A stretch of DNA of 64,000 nt from JAQWCH01 sp050952725 (GCA_050952725.1 JBMNLN010000001.1:682001-746000), one strand, 5' to 3'; counted from the first letter of the stretch, positions 27,249 to 36,166 are shown. Notes: generated by a model not told the origin, from the letters alone. Numbers and translations are program-made.

Positions 27249-28880
27249 ATGACGATTGAAAAGACCTTAAAAGAAAAAATTCAAACTGCATTGGCTCAAT
27301 GCGGATTTGCAATCCCGCTTGAAGCGATTGTTATTGAACGGGCTCGTGATCCCCGCCATGGTGATTTTGCCACGAATGTCGCTTTGCAATTTGCCAAAAA
27401 ATATGAGTTGAAACCGCGCACTTTGGCCCAAAAAATAATTGATCATATCGATACGACGGGAATTGCGAAAATGGAAATTGCTGGTCCCGGCTTTTTAAAT
27501 TTCTTTTTAAGTGATCATACTTTAACTAAAGTAATTGAGCGGATTCATCTTGAAGGTGATGCTTTTGGACATTCCGATGCAGGGCTTGGCAAGAGCGTTA
27601 ATATTGAATATGTATCGGCTAATCCGACAGGTGATTTACATCTCGGGCATGCTCGTGGAGCCGCCCTTGGTGATACATTAAGCCGTCTTTTAGATGCTGT
27701 CTGCTTTAAAGTGACGCGAGAATACTACATTAATGATGCAGGGGTACAGATTGATAATCTTGGTGCTTCGATTCGGGCTCGTTATCACCAACTTTTACAT
27801 GATCCAATTCCCGTTCCTGAAGATGGCTATCATGCTGAAGATATTATCGACATCGCTAAGGTGATGATCGCGGAAGTTGGCGACCGCTATTTAATTGATT
27901 CTGATGAAAGCGAAGCCTATTTTAAAACGAGAGGCACGGAGTTAGAACTTGAAAAAATAAGGTGTGATTTGCATGAATTCCGTGTAGATTTTGATGTCTT
28001 TACCTCGGAGATTGCCATACGTAAAGATGGGGCAATTCCCCAACTTTTGGAGCGATTAAAACAATACACTTATGAAGACAAGGGCGCGACTTATCTTAAA
28101 ACTAGCGCTTTTGGTGATGATAAAGATCGGGTGATTATTAAATCAAATGGCGAATATACTTATTTTTTACCCGACATCGTTTACCACCTTGATAAACTCT
28201 CGCGTGGTCATCAGTGCTTAATTAATGTCCTCGGTGCCGATCATCATGGTTACATCAAGCGAATGCAGGCGGCACTTTCGATGTGCGGTTATTCAGACGA
28301 AACTTTACATGTGGAAATGATTCAAATGGTTCGCCTGCTTAAAGACGGTCAAGAATTTAAGATGAGCAAGCGCACTGGTAATGCGATTACTTTACGCGAA
28401 CTCTACGAAGATGTGGGAGTTGATGCCGTTCGTTATTTCTTTGTCGCCCGTGGAGCGAGTTCCCATCTTGATTTTGATATTGATTTAGCTAAGGAAGCAA
28501 GTACAGCTAATCCTGTGTATTACGCTCAATATGCCCATGCTCGGTTAATGGCCGTGCTGGAAAAAGGAGCGAACCTAGGTTTCTTCCCCGCCTTCTTAGG
28601 AGAAGGACTCAATGAAGAAAGCGAGATGCAATTACTCAAGGAATTAGAAAGTTTTCCTGCGGTGGTCAAGGATGCCGCGCTAACGCTTTCGCCTTATAAA
28701 ATCACGAATTATATCCAAGAATTATCAGCGCGGATTCATCGGTTTTATACTGAGTGTCGGATTATTGATGAGTCCAATCCCAATTTGACTGCATCACGAC
28801 TTGGCCTTGCTAAAGTTAGTCGGATTACTTTAAAGAACGCTTTACAACTTATCGGTGTAAGTGCGCCTGATAAGATGTAA
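27249..28880 (+). CDS. argS: Arginine-tRNA ligase
   Basis: Class I synthetase of 543 residues. The N-terminal Add-1 domain precedes the HIGH motif in ANPTGDLHLGHARG (near 125-138); the KMSKRTGN motif is near 371-378, and the C-terminal DALR helical domain is complete. Two in-frame ATGs are close: 27243 directly abuts AGGA, whereas 27249 has AGGA six bases upstream, so 27249 is preferred. TACTAT at 27228-27233 may be a -10 box, which would make the leader very short. Confidence 0.95.
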   Translation: MTIEKTLKEKIQTALAQCGFAIPLEAIVIERARDPRHGDFATNVALQFAKKYELKPRTLAQKIIDHIDTTGIAKMEIAGPGFLNFFLSDHTLTKVIERIHLEGDAFGHSDAGLGKSVNIEYVSANPTGDLHLGHARGAALGDTLSRLLDAVCFKVTREYYINDAGVQIDNLGASIRARYHQLLHDPIPVPEDGYHAEDIIDIAKVMIAEVGDRYLIDSDESEAYFKTRGTELELEKIRCDLHEFRVDFDVFTSEIAIRKDGAIPQLLERLKQYTYEDKGATYLKTSAFGDDKDRVIIKSNGEYTYFLPDIVYHLDKLSRGHQCLINVLGADHHGYIKRMQAALSMCGYSDETLHVEMIQMVRLLKDGQEFKMSKRTGNAITLRELYEDVGVDAVRYFFVARGASSHLDFDIDLAKEASTANPVYYAQYAHARLMAVLEKGANLGFFPAFLGEGLNEESEMQLLKELESFPAVVKDAALTLSPYKITNYIQELSARIHRFYTECRIIDESNPNLTASRLGLAKVSRITLKNALQLIGVSAPDKM

Positions 28881-28902
28881 AATATACAAGGAGGTTTTTC
28901 TT

Positions 28903-29295
28903 ATGGTGGTCGTACGTTCAAATCTTGATGTCGCATTCGATGTATTAAAAGGTGAAAAAGGACCCTTGCCGTTTCAGGAATTGTTTGAGCGCATCGTCGC
29001 TTTGCAAAATATTGTTGAAAGTGACCAGGCGAGATTAATGTCGCGTCTTTACACTAACCTAACTTTGGATGGACGGTTTGTGAATCTTGGTGATAACACT
29101 TGGGATTTACGGGAGCATAATACTTACGATAAAGTTCACATCGATGTCAGCGATGTCTATTCTGATGTCGAGGAAGAAGATGATGACTTCGAGGAAGTGC
29201 TCGAGCGAAAAATTGAAGAAAAAACCGCCTTGCTCATCGATGATCTTGACGAAGAAGAGGAAGCTGAAGATGAGGAAGCTGAAGATGAAAAATAA
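28903..29295 (+). CDS. rpoE: RNA polymerase delta subunit
   Basis: Gram-positive-specific RNA polymerase subunit that speeds core recycling and sharpens the response to initiating NTP levels. The 130-residue protein has the HARE-HTH domain (about 1-80; LPFQELFERI, DGRFVNLGDNTWDLRE) and an acidic tail of mostly D and E from about 90, including a short repeated EEAEDEEAEDE. The ATG at 28903 follows AAGGAGG; an in-frame ATG 42 bases upstream lies inside argS. Followed by the aldolase gene, near which it also lies in Bacilli. Confidence 0.94.
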   Translation: MVVVRSNLDVAFDVLKGEKGPLPFQELFERIVALQNIVESDQARLMSRLYTNLTLDGRFVNLGDNTWDLREHNTYDKVHIDVSDVYSDVEEEDDDFEEVLERKIEEKTALLIDDLDEEEEAEDEEAEDEK

Positions 29296-29325
29296 AAAAA
29301 AGAAAGAATAAAGGAGAATAGATAT

Positions 29326-30189
29326 ATGCCATTAGTTTCAATGAAAGAAATGCTGATTAAAGCGAACCAAGAAGGTTATGCCATCGGCCAATTCAACACC
29401 AACAATTTAGAGTGGACCAAAGCGATTCTCGATACCGTTCAAGAACTAAAATCGCCTGTCATCTTAGGGGTTTCCGCAGGAGCCGCTAAATATATGGGAG
29501 GGTTCAACACAGTCGTCGGTTTGATTAAAGGCTTAATCAAAGATCAAGGATATACAATTCCAATCGCGATTCACCTTGACCATGGAACATCATTTGAAGT
29601 TTGCAAAGCGGCAATTGATGCAGGTTTTACTTCCGTGATGATCGATGCTTCGAAATATCCTATTGATGAAAATATTCGCCTTACAAAAGAGGTGGTTGAT
29701 TATGCTCGGAAACAAATAAAATATGTTTCTGTGGAAGCAGAAATTGGCCATGTAGGTGGGGAAGAAGAGGATATCGTCGCGGAAGTGATGTATGCTCGCC
29801 CAGATGAATGCGTGCGCATCGTCAAAGAAACCGACTTAGATTGTTTAGCCCCTGCTCTTGGTAGTGTTCATGGACCATATAAAGGTGAACCTAAACTCGG
29901 TTTTAAAGAGATGAAAGAGATTCATGATTTAGTGAAAGTTCCTCTAGTCCTCCATGGTGGGTCGGGGATTCCTGATTTTCAAATTAAAAAAGCCATTGCT
30001 CGCGGGACCGCGAAGATAAATGTCAACACAGAATGCCAACAAGAATGGACCGCTATTGTGCGCGAAGTTTTGAAAAAAGACGAAAAAGTCTATGATCCCC
30101 GGAAAGTTATCGGCCCAGGGATGAAAGGCATTGCCGCGGTTGTTCGGGCCAAGTGTGAAATTTTTGGCTCAATTGGAAAAGCTGAATAA
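29326..30189 (+). CDS. fba: Class II fructose-bisphosphate aldolase
   Basis: Zinc-dependent cleavage of fructose 1,6-bisphosphate into dihydroxyacetone phosphate and glyceraldehyde 3-phosphate, the central step of glycolysis. The 287 residues show IAIHLDHGTSFE (zinc histidine, near 82-93), AEIGHVGGEEE, LGSVHGPYKG and LHGGSGI near 208. AAGGAG precedes the ATG. Together with Pgi, GpmI and phosphoglucomutase elsewhere in the window it points to a sugar-fermenting metabolism. Confidence 0.97.
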   Translation: MPLVSMKEMLIKANQEGYAIGQFNTNNLEWTKAILDTVQELKSPVILGVSAGAAKYMGGFNTVVGLIKGLIKDQGYTIPIAIHLDHGTSFEVCKAAIDAGFTSVMIDASKYPIDENIRLTKEVVDYARKQIKYVSVEAEIGHVGGEEEDIVAEVMYARPDECVRIVKETDLDCLAPALGSVHGPYKGEPKLGFKEMKEIHDLVKVPLVLHGGSGIPDFQIKKAIARGTAKINVNTECQQEWTAIVREVLKKDEKVYDPRKVIGPGMKGIAAVVRAKCEIFGSIGKAE

Positions 30190-30205
30190 ACATAAGTCTT
30201 TTGTA

Positions 30206-30235
30206 AAAAAAGCCGGTAAAACCGGCTTATTTTCT
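30206..30235 (+). terminator. Terminator of the argS-rpoE-fba region
   Basis: AAGCCGG-TAAAA-CCGGCTT stem-loop with flanking A and T runs. Confidence 0.9.
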
Positions 30236-30262
30236 ATATAAAGCATCAATAAATATCTGAAA

Positions 30263-31243
30263 ATGAGAATTCAAAAAGCTATTTATCAGAAAATAAAAAA
30301 AGCCTCAGTGATAACAATTTTTGGTCATGTTCGGCCCGATGGTGATTGCTATGGCAGTCAAATCGGTCTGCGTGATGCTATCCGGGCAACTTTTCCGCAA
30401 AAGAAAGTTTATGCAGTCGGCCGAGGTCGTCCCAACCTATATCATTATTTTGGTGAAATGGATATCGTCAATGATGAAACGATTGCTAATTCTTTAGTCA
30501 TTACCGTTGACATTGGTGATATTCCCCGCTTAGAAGATGCGCGAGTTTTTTTAGGTAAAGAACTCATCAAAATTGATCATCATATTTTTACTGAGCCTTT
30601 TGGAGTGATTGAATGGGTTGATACCAACTATGTTGCTTGCGGGGAAATGATTGCCGAATTCCTTTTTCAATTTAAATTTAAAATTCCCCTTTCGGCAGCA
30701 AAAGCGCTGTTTTTAGCAATTGCTTCCGATTCGGGTCGGTTTCAATACGAACCAACCAATAGTCGTACTTTTTTATTGGTGAGCAAACTTGCTGATATCG
30801 GAGTTGATCCGAGTGAGGTCTTTCAGACCATCTATGTTTATGAACCCGACGAGGTCCGGAGAAAACATCGGATTCTTTTGGAATTTCAACTTCGGCCAGG
30901 GGTTGCTTTCATCTTATTAAAAAAAGAAGATTTAGAGCGCCTCGAATTAACTCCTATGGAAGCAACTGGTTATGTCAATGGTTTGGCTAATATGCGTGGT
31001 TACCCCATCTGGGCTTCATTTATTGAAAGGAAACCAGATGAAATTATGGTTGAACTTCGCTCCGCTGGTCCCAATGTTCAAGCAATTGCTAGTGATTTTG
31101 GCGGTGGCGGTCATCGCAAAGCGAGTGGAGCAACCTTAAAATCTTGGGCTGAAGTGGAAATGATGCTATCCCGTCTTGGTCAAATTGCATTAGAAGAACC
31201 TCTAGAAGGGTTCAAAGAGAACTTTGAAAATGTGGAAACGTGA
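30263..31243 (+). CDS. nrnA: NrnA-like DHH/DHHA1 phosphoesterase (oligoribonuclease and pAp phosphatase)
   Basis: A 326-residue enzyme of the NrnA type, which degrades nano-RNAs of 2-5 nucleotides and removes the 3' phosphate of pAp. DHH-domain metal motifs are GHVRPDGDCYGS (near 20-31), VDIGDI near 78, KIDHHIF near 105 and ASDSGRFQ near 153. The DHHA1 end has GGGGHRKASGA near 280. No ribosome binding site is seen before the ATG. It overlaps the following phosphatase gene by 14 bases. Confidence 0.93.
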   Translation: MRIQKAIYQKIKKASVITIFGHVRPDGDCYGSQIGLRDAIRATFPQKKVYAVGRGRPNLYHYFGEMDIVNDETIANSLVITVDIGDIPRLEDARVFLGKELIKIDHHIFTEPFGVIEWVDTNYVACGEMIAEFLFQFKFKIPLSAAKALFLAIASDSGRFQYEPTNSRTFLLVSKLADIGVDPSEVFQTIYVYEPDEVRRKHRILLEFQLRPGVAFILLKKEDLERLELTPMEATGYVNGLANMRGYPIWASFIERKPDEIMVELRSAGPNVQAIASDFGGGGHRKASGATLKSWAEVEMMLSRLGQIALEEPLEGFKENFENVET

Positions 31244-32006
31244 ATTACAGGTTGCCCTGAAAGCGGGAAAAGCTGCGAGTCAAATCATCATGGAAATTTA
31301 TCAAGGTGATTTTGAAGTGATTATGAAAGAGGACCAATCACCTGTAACCATTGCTGATCAAAGAGCTGATCAAATAATTCGTACCATTCTATATGAAAAA
31401 TTTCCCACTTATGATTTTCTTACCGAAGAAGGGAAAGATGATTTACGACGTTTAGAAAATGATTATGTCTGGATTGTTGACCCGCTTGATGGAACAAAAG
31501 ATTTTGTTCATCGGCATGGGGAATTTACGATTAATATCGCTTTGAGTTATCGGCATGAAATCGTCGTCGGTGTGATTGTCGCTCCAGTTTGCCGAGTTAT
31601 CTATTATGCGACGAAGGAAGGCGGTGCACATCGTCTTGAAAACGGAAAAACAACAAAGATTTACGTAAATAACCTCGACAAAAACCTTACGGTTTTAGCT
31701 TCAAGATTTCATCTAACATCTGCTGAAACCGCCTTGTTTGAAAAATATAAGGATATTATTATCAAAGTAGAGACCGTTGGCTCTTCCTTAAAAGCTTGTC
31801 GGATTGCCGAAGGCAAAGCAGAACTTTCTTATCGGTTGAGTGCGGGCACTAAAGAATGGGATATCGCGGCTAGCCAATTGCTGATTGAAGAAGCGGGAGG
31901 AGTTCTATTAAAACCTGATTTAACTCGTTATCAATTCAATCGGAGCGATGTCGTTAATCGCGAAGGCTATGTAATCGCGAATAAAATTGAAAATATTTTA
32001 CTTTAA
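31230..32006 (+). CDS. CysQ-like 3'(2'),5'-bisphosphate nucleotidase / inositol monophosphatase family
   Basis: A 258-residue member of the lithium-sensitive phosphatase family. Metal motifs are FLTEEGKDD near 66-74, WIVDPLDGTKDFVH near 82-95 and EWDIAASQLL near 209. The GTKDF sequence and the family-typical NYVWI-type lead are closer to CysQ (PAP phosphatase) than to inositol monophosphatases, but the substrate is inferred. The ATG at 31230 lies within the end of nrnA; a TTG at 31224 is also possible. Both overlapping genes may act on pAp, the by-product of acyl carrier protein loading. Confidence 0.85.
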   Translation: MWKRELQVALKAGKAASQIIMEIYQGDFEVIMKEDQSPVTIADQRADQIIRTILYEKFPTYDFLTEEGKDDLRRLENDYVWIVDPLDGTKDFVHRHGEFTINIALSYRHEIVVGVIVAPVCRVIYYATKEGGAHRLENGKTTKIYVNNLDKNLTVLASRFHLTSAETALFEKYKDIIIKVETVGSSLKACRIAEGKAELSYRLSAGTKEWDIAASQLLIEEAGGVLLKPDLTRYQFNRSDVVNREGYVIANKIENILL

Positions 32007-32020
32007 AAAGAGGATCAGAT

Positions 32021-33502
32021 ATGAAGAAGAAAATTAAAATCAGTACACCATTATTGCTTTTGCTACTGGTGGGATGTCAACCTGACGTGACTACTTCGGT
32101 TACCCTTCCGCCTTCATCGCCAGATACGACTTCGCAAAGGGAAACCGAGCATCTTTATGATGAAGACGGTTATATCTTATTGGACTTTTACGGTATTAAT
32201 GACTTTCATGGTTCGGTTGTTTACCAAGACACTTCAAGCGGACTGGAGTTGGGATTTTCTAAAATTGGAGCTTATCTAAAAGCCCAAGAAGCCATTAATC
32301 CTTTGGGAACAGTAATCACCTCATCAGGGGACATGTGGCAGGGTTCGGCTGATTCCAATATCACTAAAGGAAAACTAGTTACCGAGCTGATGAACTATGC
32401 TGGCTTTGATGCGATGGCCTTAGGAAATCACGAGTTCGACTGGATGGACACTGAAATTTACGCCAATAAAGAGTTAGCCCAATTCCCATTTTTGGGAGCG
32501 AATATCATCGAGCGAGCCACCGGTGAACTTAGTGGACTAGCTGATTCGTATACTTTGATGGATTTAGGGGGACTCAAAATTGGCATAATTGGAGTGATTG
32601 GTCGAAATTTAGAAAGTTCAATTCTTACAAGTGCGGTAGCTCCCTACTCATTTGAGCCCGAAGCCTCTTATGTAATCGCTGCCCGAGAAGAACTCGATGA
32701 ACTCGGGGCTGATGTTGTAATTTTGCTAACTCATGATTCATGGGTTTCTCTTGATAGTGAAGATTTGATGATTCTCAATAGTGGCGGCACCCCCTATGTT
32801 GATGCCGTTTTCTGTGGCCACGCGCACGCGCATGATAGAAATTTAGTAAATGATGTCCCGATTTTACAGACTACGGGCAATGGGCATAGTCTGATGCATG
32901 TTCGCCTGGGATATCATCCGACCACCCAAGATAAAAAGGTGGTGGACTATGAAATTGTCCCTGGTTCAACGATTGATACCTATGAGCCAGATCCAGATTT
33001 AGAACAAGTATACGATTATTATTATGTGAACTACATCAAGGATATAAAAGAAGAAAAACTCGGGAGTTTATCGCGCTTGATGGAAGAGCGCGAAGTGGTG
33101 CGAAAAACTGTTGAAGCCATGTATAACTATGGTGTAACCATTGATGAGGATTTAGCAGTCACCTTTCACAATTACGGTGGAGCGCGAGCCCCCCTTCCCA
33201 AAGGAACGATTACTTATGGTGATGTTTATAAATCGTTACCGTTTGATAACTATACGGTATTTGTCACTGTTCTTGGTCGAGATTTAATCTCCCAGATGGG
33301 AGGTTATAGCGCATATTATCCAGCCGATTTCACACCGGAAAATAATGTTTATTATCGTGTGATGGCGATTTCATATTTGACTGAAAACTCATATTGGGCT
33401 CCAATTATCGATGATTTAGTTCATATCAATCATCCTCAAGGTGAGGGCTACTATTATCCACGTGATATCGTTGCCGATGCCTTCCGCAACAAAACATTTT
33501 AA
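32021..33502 (+). CDS. Surface 5'-nucleotidase / metallophosphatase lipoprotein
   Basis: A 493-residue lipoprotein of the UshA/5'-nucleotidase family. The signal ends in the lipobox LLVGC (Cys near residue 19), and a Thr/Ser/Pro-rich linker follows. The N-terminal metallophosphatase has INDFHGS near 55-61, SGDMWQGS, GNHEFDW near 127-133, LLTHDS and GHAHAH near 265-270. The C-terminal nucleotide-binding domain includes HNYGGARAPLPKGTITYGDVY and FDNY. It probably dephosphorylates nucleotides outside the membrane so nucleosides can be taken up. It follows CysQ by 14 bases, with a weak AAAGAGG site. Confidence 0.92.
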   Translation: MKKKIKISTPLLLLLLVGCQPDVTTSVTLPPSSPDTTSQRETEHLYDEDGYILLDFYGINDFHGSVVYQDTSSGLELGFSKIGAYLKAQEAINPLGTVITSSGDMWQGSADSNITKGKLVTELMNYAGFDAMALGNHEFDWMDTEIYANKELAQFPFLGANIIERATGELSGLADSYTLMDLGGLKIGIIGVIGRNLESSILTSAVAPYSFEPEASYVIAAREELDELGADVVILLTHDSWVSLDSEDLMILNSGGTPYVDAVFCGHAHAHDRNLVNDVPILQTTGNGHSLMHVRLGYHPTTQDKKVVDYEIVPGSTIDTYEPDPDLEQVYDYYYVNYIKDIKEEKLGSLSRLMEEREVVRKTVEAMYNYGVTIDEDLAVTFHNYGGARAPLPKGTITYGDVYKSLPFDNYTVFVTVLGRDLISQMGGYSAYYPADFTPENNVYYRVMAISYLTENSYWAPIIDDLVHINHPQGEGYYYPRDIVADAFRNKTF

Positions 33503-33528
33503 AAAACGCAACCAATAGAAAAACGGCC

Positions 33529-33554
33529 CCTTTTCCAAAAAAGAGGCCGTTTTT
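33529..33554. terminator. Two-way terminator between convergent genes
   Basis: AAACGGCC (33531-33538) and GGCCGTTT (33545-33552), with A runs on the left and T runs on the right, so it can work for the lipoprotein gene (+) and the nfu gene (-). Confidence 0.85.
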
Positions 33555-33567
33555 ACATAGTTTTTAA

Positions 33568-33813
33568 TTAATCTGCTAAACGGACACCTAAGACACCAGG
33601 AACTTCATCCATGAGGATTACTTCAAGTCCATCATTAATTGTTTGATCAAGCATCGGACAACCTTGGCAAGCCCCGAGCATCCGGATATAGACAATGCCA
33701 TCTTCAAAGCGGACAAACTCGACATCGCCACCATCGCGCATGATAAAAGGACGCACTTTTGCAAGGGTTAATTCAATTTGTTCTTCGATTGATAAATTGG
33801 TGTTTTTGCTCAT
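33568..33813 (-). CDS. nfu: NifU C-terminal domain (Nfu) iron-sulfur scaffold
   Basis: An 81-residue protein made of the Nfu domain alone, which carries and delivers Fe-S clusters. The cluster site C-x2-C is in LGACQGCPMLDQT near 49-52, and RPFIMRDGGDVEF near 21-33 is the family signature. Clients encoded in this window include MiaB and Nth. It ends a probable two-gene unit with desulfoferrodoxin (12-base gap). Confidence 0.94.
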   Translation of the reverse strand: MSKNTNLSIEEQIELTLAKVRPFIMRDGGDVEFVRFEDGIVYIRMLGACQGCPMLDQTINDGLEVILMDEVPGVLGVRLAD

Positions 33814-33825
33814 TGTTATTCCCTC

Positions 33826-34212
33826 TTAGAAACTCACTTTCCAAAGTCCGTGAAGGTTGCAATATTCATAAGCAGCGACTTCAACTTCATCTTGATCAAG
33901 AACAAATCTTGCAACTGGTTTATCTTTTGGCGTGAGGTCCGCGCGATGAACCGCTTTATTAGTCACAAGGATGATAAAGGGAATGTAATGTGCTTCCGTC
34001 ATCGGGTGAATTGTGGACCCGACGGTTAAAATTCTTACTGCTCCATCTTTAGTTAGTACTGGCAAGTGTTTTTCTAGTGCGACATCTTCCTTAGTGTTAG
34101 CGACAATTTCTGTCATCGGTTGTTTGCAGCAAAATGGATTGATGCCGGCGTCGTGAATCATCTCGATAAAATTACCACAGACATCGCATTTATAGAAACG
34201 TAAATCTTTCAT
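33826..34212 (-). CDS. dfx: Desulfoferrodoxin (superoxide reductase)
   Basis: A 128-residue superoxide reductase of the two-centre type. The N-terminal rubredoxin-like centre has CDVCGN at 9-14 and CC near 28-29 as ligands. The catalytic centre has the EKH segment near 47-49, the HPM and AHYIPFI histidines near 70 and 76, and CNLHGLW near the C-terminus. It reduces superoxide without producing oxygen, a defence typical of anaerobes and microaerophiles. A -10 TATACT lies at 34242-34247 (complement), and AAGGAG precedes the ATG. Confidence 0.96.
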   Translation of the reverse strand: MKDLRFYKCDVCGNFIEMIHDAGINPFCCKQPMTEIVANTKEDVALEKHLPVLTKDGAVRILTVGSTIHPMTEAHYIPFIILVTNKAVHRADLTPKDKPVARFVLDQDEVEVAAYEYCNLHGLWKVSF

Positions 34213-34286
34213 AAAATTCTCCTTTCTTGTTAGACATTTTTAGTATAGCAAATAATTAATTTTAAAGGGCGATATATGCATTAAAT

Positions 34287-34315
34287 AAAAAAACCTCCAT
34301 TATGGTTAATGAAGG
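34287..34315 (-). terminator. Terminator of the tRNA cluster
   Basis: On the minus strand CCTTCATTA pairs with TAATGGAGG (one G-T pair) around loop ACCA, followed by seven T. Confidence 0.88.
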
Positions 34316-34327
34316 AAATAATTTTCG

Positions 34328-34415
34328 TGGTGCCCGGGACCGGAATCGAACCGGTACGGTCTCAACAACCGCAGGATTTTAAGTCCTGTGCGTCTACCTG
34401 TTCCGCCACCTGGGC
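34328..34415 (-). tRNA. tRNA-Leu (anticodon TAA)
   Basis: 88 bases, class II with long variable arm. Anticodon loop CTTAAAA on a CAGGA/TCCTG stem, T-loop GGTTCGATTCC and encoded CCA. The acceptor stem GCCCAGG/CCCGGGC has one A-C mismatch at pair 5-68. Confidence 0.96.
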
Positions 34416-34424
34416 ACGAGGTAA

Positions 34425-34500
34425 TGGTGTCCCGTACAAGATTCGAACTTGTGACCCCTTGATTAAAAGTCAAGTGCTCTACCGACTGAGCTAACGGGAC
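34425..34500 (-). tRNA. tRNA-Lys (anticodon TTT)
   Basis: 76 bases; acceptor GTCCCGT/ACGGGAC, anticodon loop CTTTTAA on stem CTTGA, T-loop AGTTCGAATCT and encoded CCA. Confidence 0.97.
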
Positions 34501-34502
34501 GT

Positions 34503-34577
34503 TGGCTGGGGTACCTGGGATCGAACCAGGGAATGTCAGAGTCAAAGTCTGATGCCTTACCGCTTGGCTATACCCCA
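34503..34577 (-). tRNA. tRNA-Gln (anticodon TTG)
   Basis: 75 bases; acceptor TGGGGTA/TACCCCA, anticodon loop CTTTGAC, T-loop GGTTCGATCC and encoded CCA after a G discriminator. Only two bases separate it from tRNA-Lys. Confidence 0.97.
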
Positions 34578-34582
34578 ATAAA

Positions 34583-34666
34583 TGGTGGAGGAGGGCGGAT
34601 TTGAACCACCGAACCCGAAGGAACTGATTTACAGTCAGCCGCGTTTGACCACTTCGCTACTCCTCC
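34583..34666 (-). tRNA. tRNA-Tyr (anticodon GTA)
   Basis: 84 bases with a class II variable arm; acceptor GGAGGAG/CTCCTCC, anticodon loop CTGTAAA, T-loop GGTTCAAATCC and encoded CCA. Confidence 0.97.
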
Positions 34667-34682
34667 AGCACTTTTGCACTAA

Positions 34683-34758
34683 TGGTGGATGTTGAGGGGA
34701 TTGAACCCCCGACCCCCGCCGTGTAAAGGCGATGCTCTCCCAGCTGAGCTAAACATCC
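34683..34758 (-). tRNA. tRNA-Val (anticodon TAC)
   Basis: 76 bases; acceptor GGATGTT/AACATCC, anticodon loop CTTTACA, T-loop GGTTCAATCC and encoded CCA. First gene of the five-tRNA unit. Confidence 0.97.
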
Positions 34759-34789
34759 AAGGTTTGGTCACCGAGCAATGCGCCTAATA

Positions 34790-34818
34790 AATATAACATT
34801 ATGAAAAACGCTAGTCAA
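34790..34818 (-). promoter_or_regulatory. Promoter of the five-tRNA cluster
   Basis: On the minus strand TTGACT (34818-34813), 17-base spacer, TATATT (34795-34790): the best sigma-A match in the window. Confidence 0.8.
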
Positions 34819-34830
34819 TGTAAAACGTCA

Positions 34831-34852
34831 TAAAAATGACTTGTGCAAAGTC
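34831..34852 (-). terminator. Weak terminator of the ispD-S1-pgi unit
   Basis: On the minus strand GACTT-TGCAC-AAGTC followed by ATTTTTA, 34 bases after the pgi stop. The stem has only five pairs. Confidence 0.4.
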
Positions 34853-34885
34853 TATTTGGGGTTGAAAAAAATAATTAATTAACGA

Positions 34886-36166
34886 CTAGAAACCCTTTTT
34901 TCCAAGCAGGCGGAACATGTTACGCTTGTAGACTTCTACCCCAGGTTGATTGAAGGGATTGACCCCGAGAAGATACGCACTCATCGCGCAACTTTTCATA
35001 AAAAAGTAGAATAAGTAACCAAGATGATAGGCATCCATCTGCGGAATCGAGATGATAAGACACGGAACCTTTCCCTCTTCGACGTGAGCTTTAAGTGTGC
35101 CTTTAAATGCCTGCAGATTAACGTCGCTTAAAGTGCGATTAGCCAGATAATTTAAGCCATCAAAATCATCATCTTCAAATGGAATCTTAACATCGAGAGC
35201 GGGATTTTCTACATAGATAATCGTTTCAAATAAAAGCGGGCTCCCATCTTGGATGAACTGACCAAGACTATGAAGATCAGTGCTAAAAGTTGCCGCCGAT
35301 GGCCAAAGCCCTTTGCCTTCTTTCCCTTCGCTTTCACCATATAATTGTTTGAGCCATTCACCGAGTTGAGTGTATTGATTTTCATAGAAAACAAATAGTT
35401 CAATCGGGCGATTATGCTGATAAAAGACGTCACGAGTTATCGCGTATTGATACGCTAAATTTGATGTAATCGAGGGATTATCAGTGTCGATTCGAGCCTG
35501 TTTGGCCCCGCGGAGCATGTCTTCCACAGCGATTCCCCCTACGGCAAGGGGAAATAAGCCGACCGCGGTTAATACGGAGAAACGTCCCCCGATATCACTG
35601 GGGAGAACATAGCGAGGATAACCTTCTAAATCTGCAAGTTTCTTTAAAGCCCCTTTTTCCTTATCAGTGGTGACATAAATGGCTTTTTTGCTTGCTCTTT
35701 CGCCAATTTGCTCGATTAAAAGTCTGCGAATAACGCGAAAAGCTATTGCGGTTTCTGTGGTTGTTCCCGATTTGGAAATTACATTAATAGCAAACTTTTT
35801 CCCTTTTAAATATTCGCATACTTGTGCGAGATAAGTAGGAGAAAAAGATTGACCAACAAAGAGGATTTCCGTTTTAGTTTTTGGGTAAAGACCTTGCAAT
35901 GCCTCTAATGCGGCTCTTGCTCCAAGGTAAGAACCACCGATGCCGATAACGACGAGGATTTCAAAGTTTTGGCGAATGTAATCAGCGTCTCTTAGGAGGC
36001 GTGTTAATTCTTTTTCATCATAATTAACCGGCCAATCAACCCAGCCGAGAAAATCGCTTCCAGGCCCAGTTTTATTTCTGATTTGCATATGGATTTGCTC
36101 GACGCGATTTTGGTAACTGAGCCAGTCGATTTCGCGAAGTGTGTTGGCGAAATTAATTTTAATCAT
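34886..36166 (-). CDS. pgi: Glucose-6-phosphate isomerase
   Basis: Interconverts glucose 6-phosphate and fructose 6-phosphate. The 426-residue length fits the shorter Firmicute form. Visible motifs are VIGIGGSYLGARAALEA near 70-85, NVISKSGTTTETA near 135, DIGGRFSVLTAVGLFP near 197 and the GESEGKEGKGLWP active-site loop near 285. An upstream in-frame start at 36190 is possible, but the ATG at 36166 has GGAGGA in the right place. It overlaps the S1 gene by eight bases. Confidence 0.96.
   Translation of the reverse strand: MIKINFANTLREIDWLSYQNRVEQIHMQIRNKTGPGSDFLGWVDWPVNYDEKELTRLLRDADYIRQNFEILVVIGIGGSYLGARAALEALQGLYPKTKTEILFVGQSFSPTYLAQVCEYLKGKKFAINVISKSGTTTETAIAFRVIRRLLIEQIGERASKKAIYVTTDKEKGALKKLADLEGYPRYVLPSDIGGRFSVLTAVGLFPLAVGGIAVEDMLRGAKQARIDTDNPSITSNLAYQYAITRDVFYQHNRPIELFVFYENQYTQLGEWLKQLYGESEGKEGKGLWPSAATFSTDLHSLGQFIQDGSPLLFETIIYVENPALDVKIPFEDDDFDGLNYLANRTLSDVNLQAFKGTLKAHVEEGKVPCLIISIPQMDAYHLGYLFYFFMKSCAMSAYLLGVNPFNQPGVEVYKRNMFRLLGKKGF

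Noticed and set aside
29230..29290. Short GA-rich repeat as a microsatellite of interest
   Set aside because: It encodes the acidic tail of the RNA polymerase delta subunit, which is normally of this composition.
34306..34578. Open frames of 61 and 90 codons across the tRNA cluster
   Set aside because: They read through the tRNA-Leu, Lys and Gln genes and have no family likeness or ribosome binding site.
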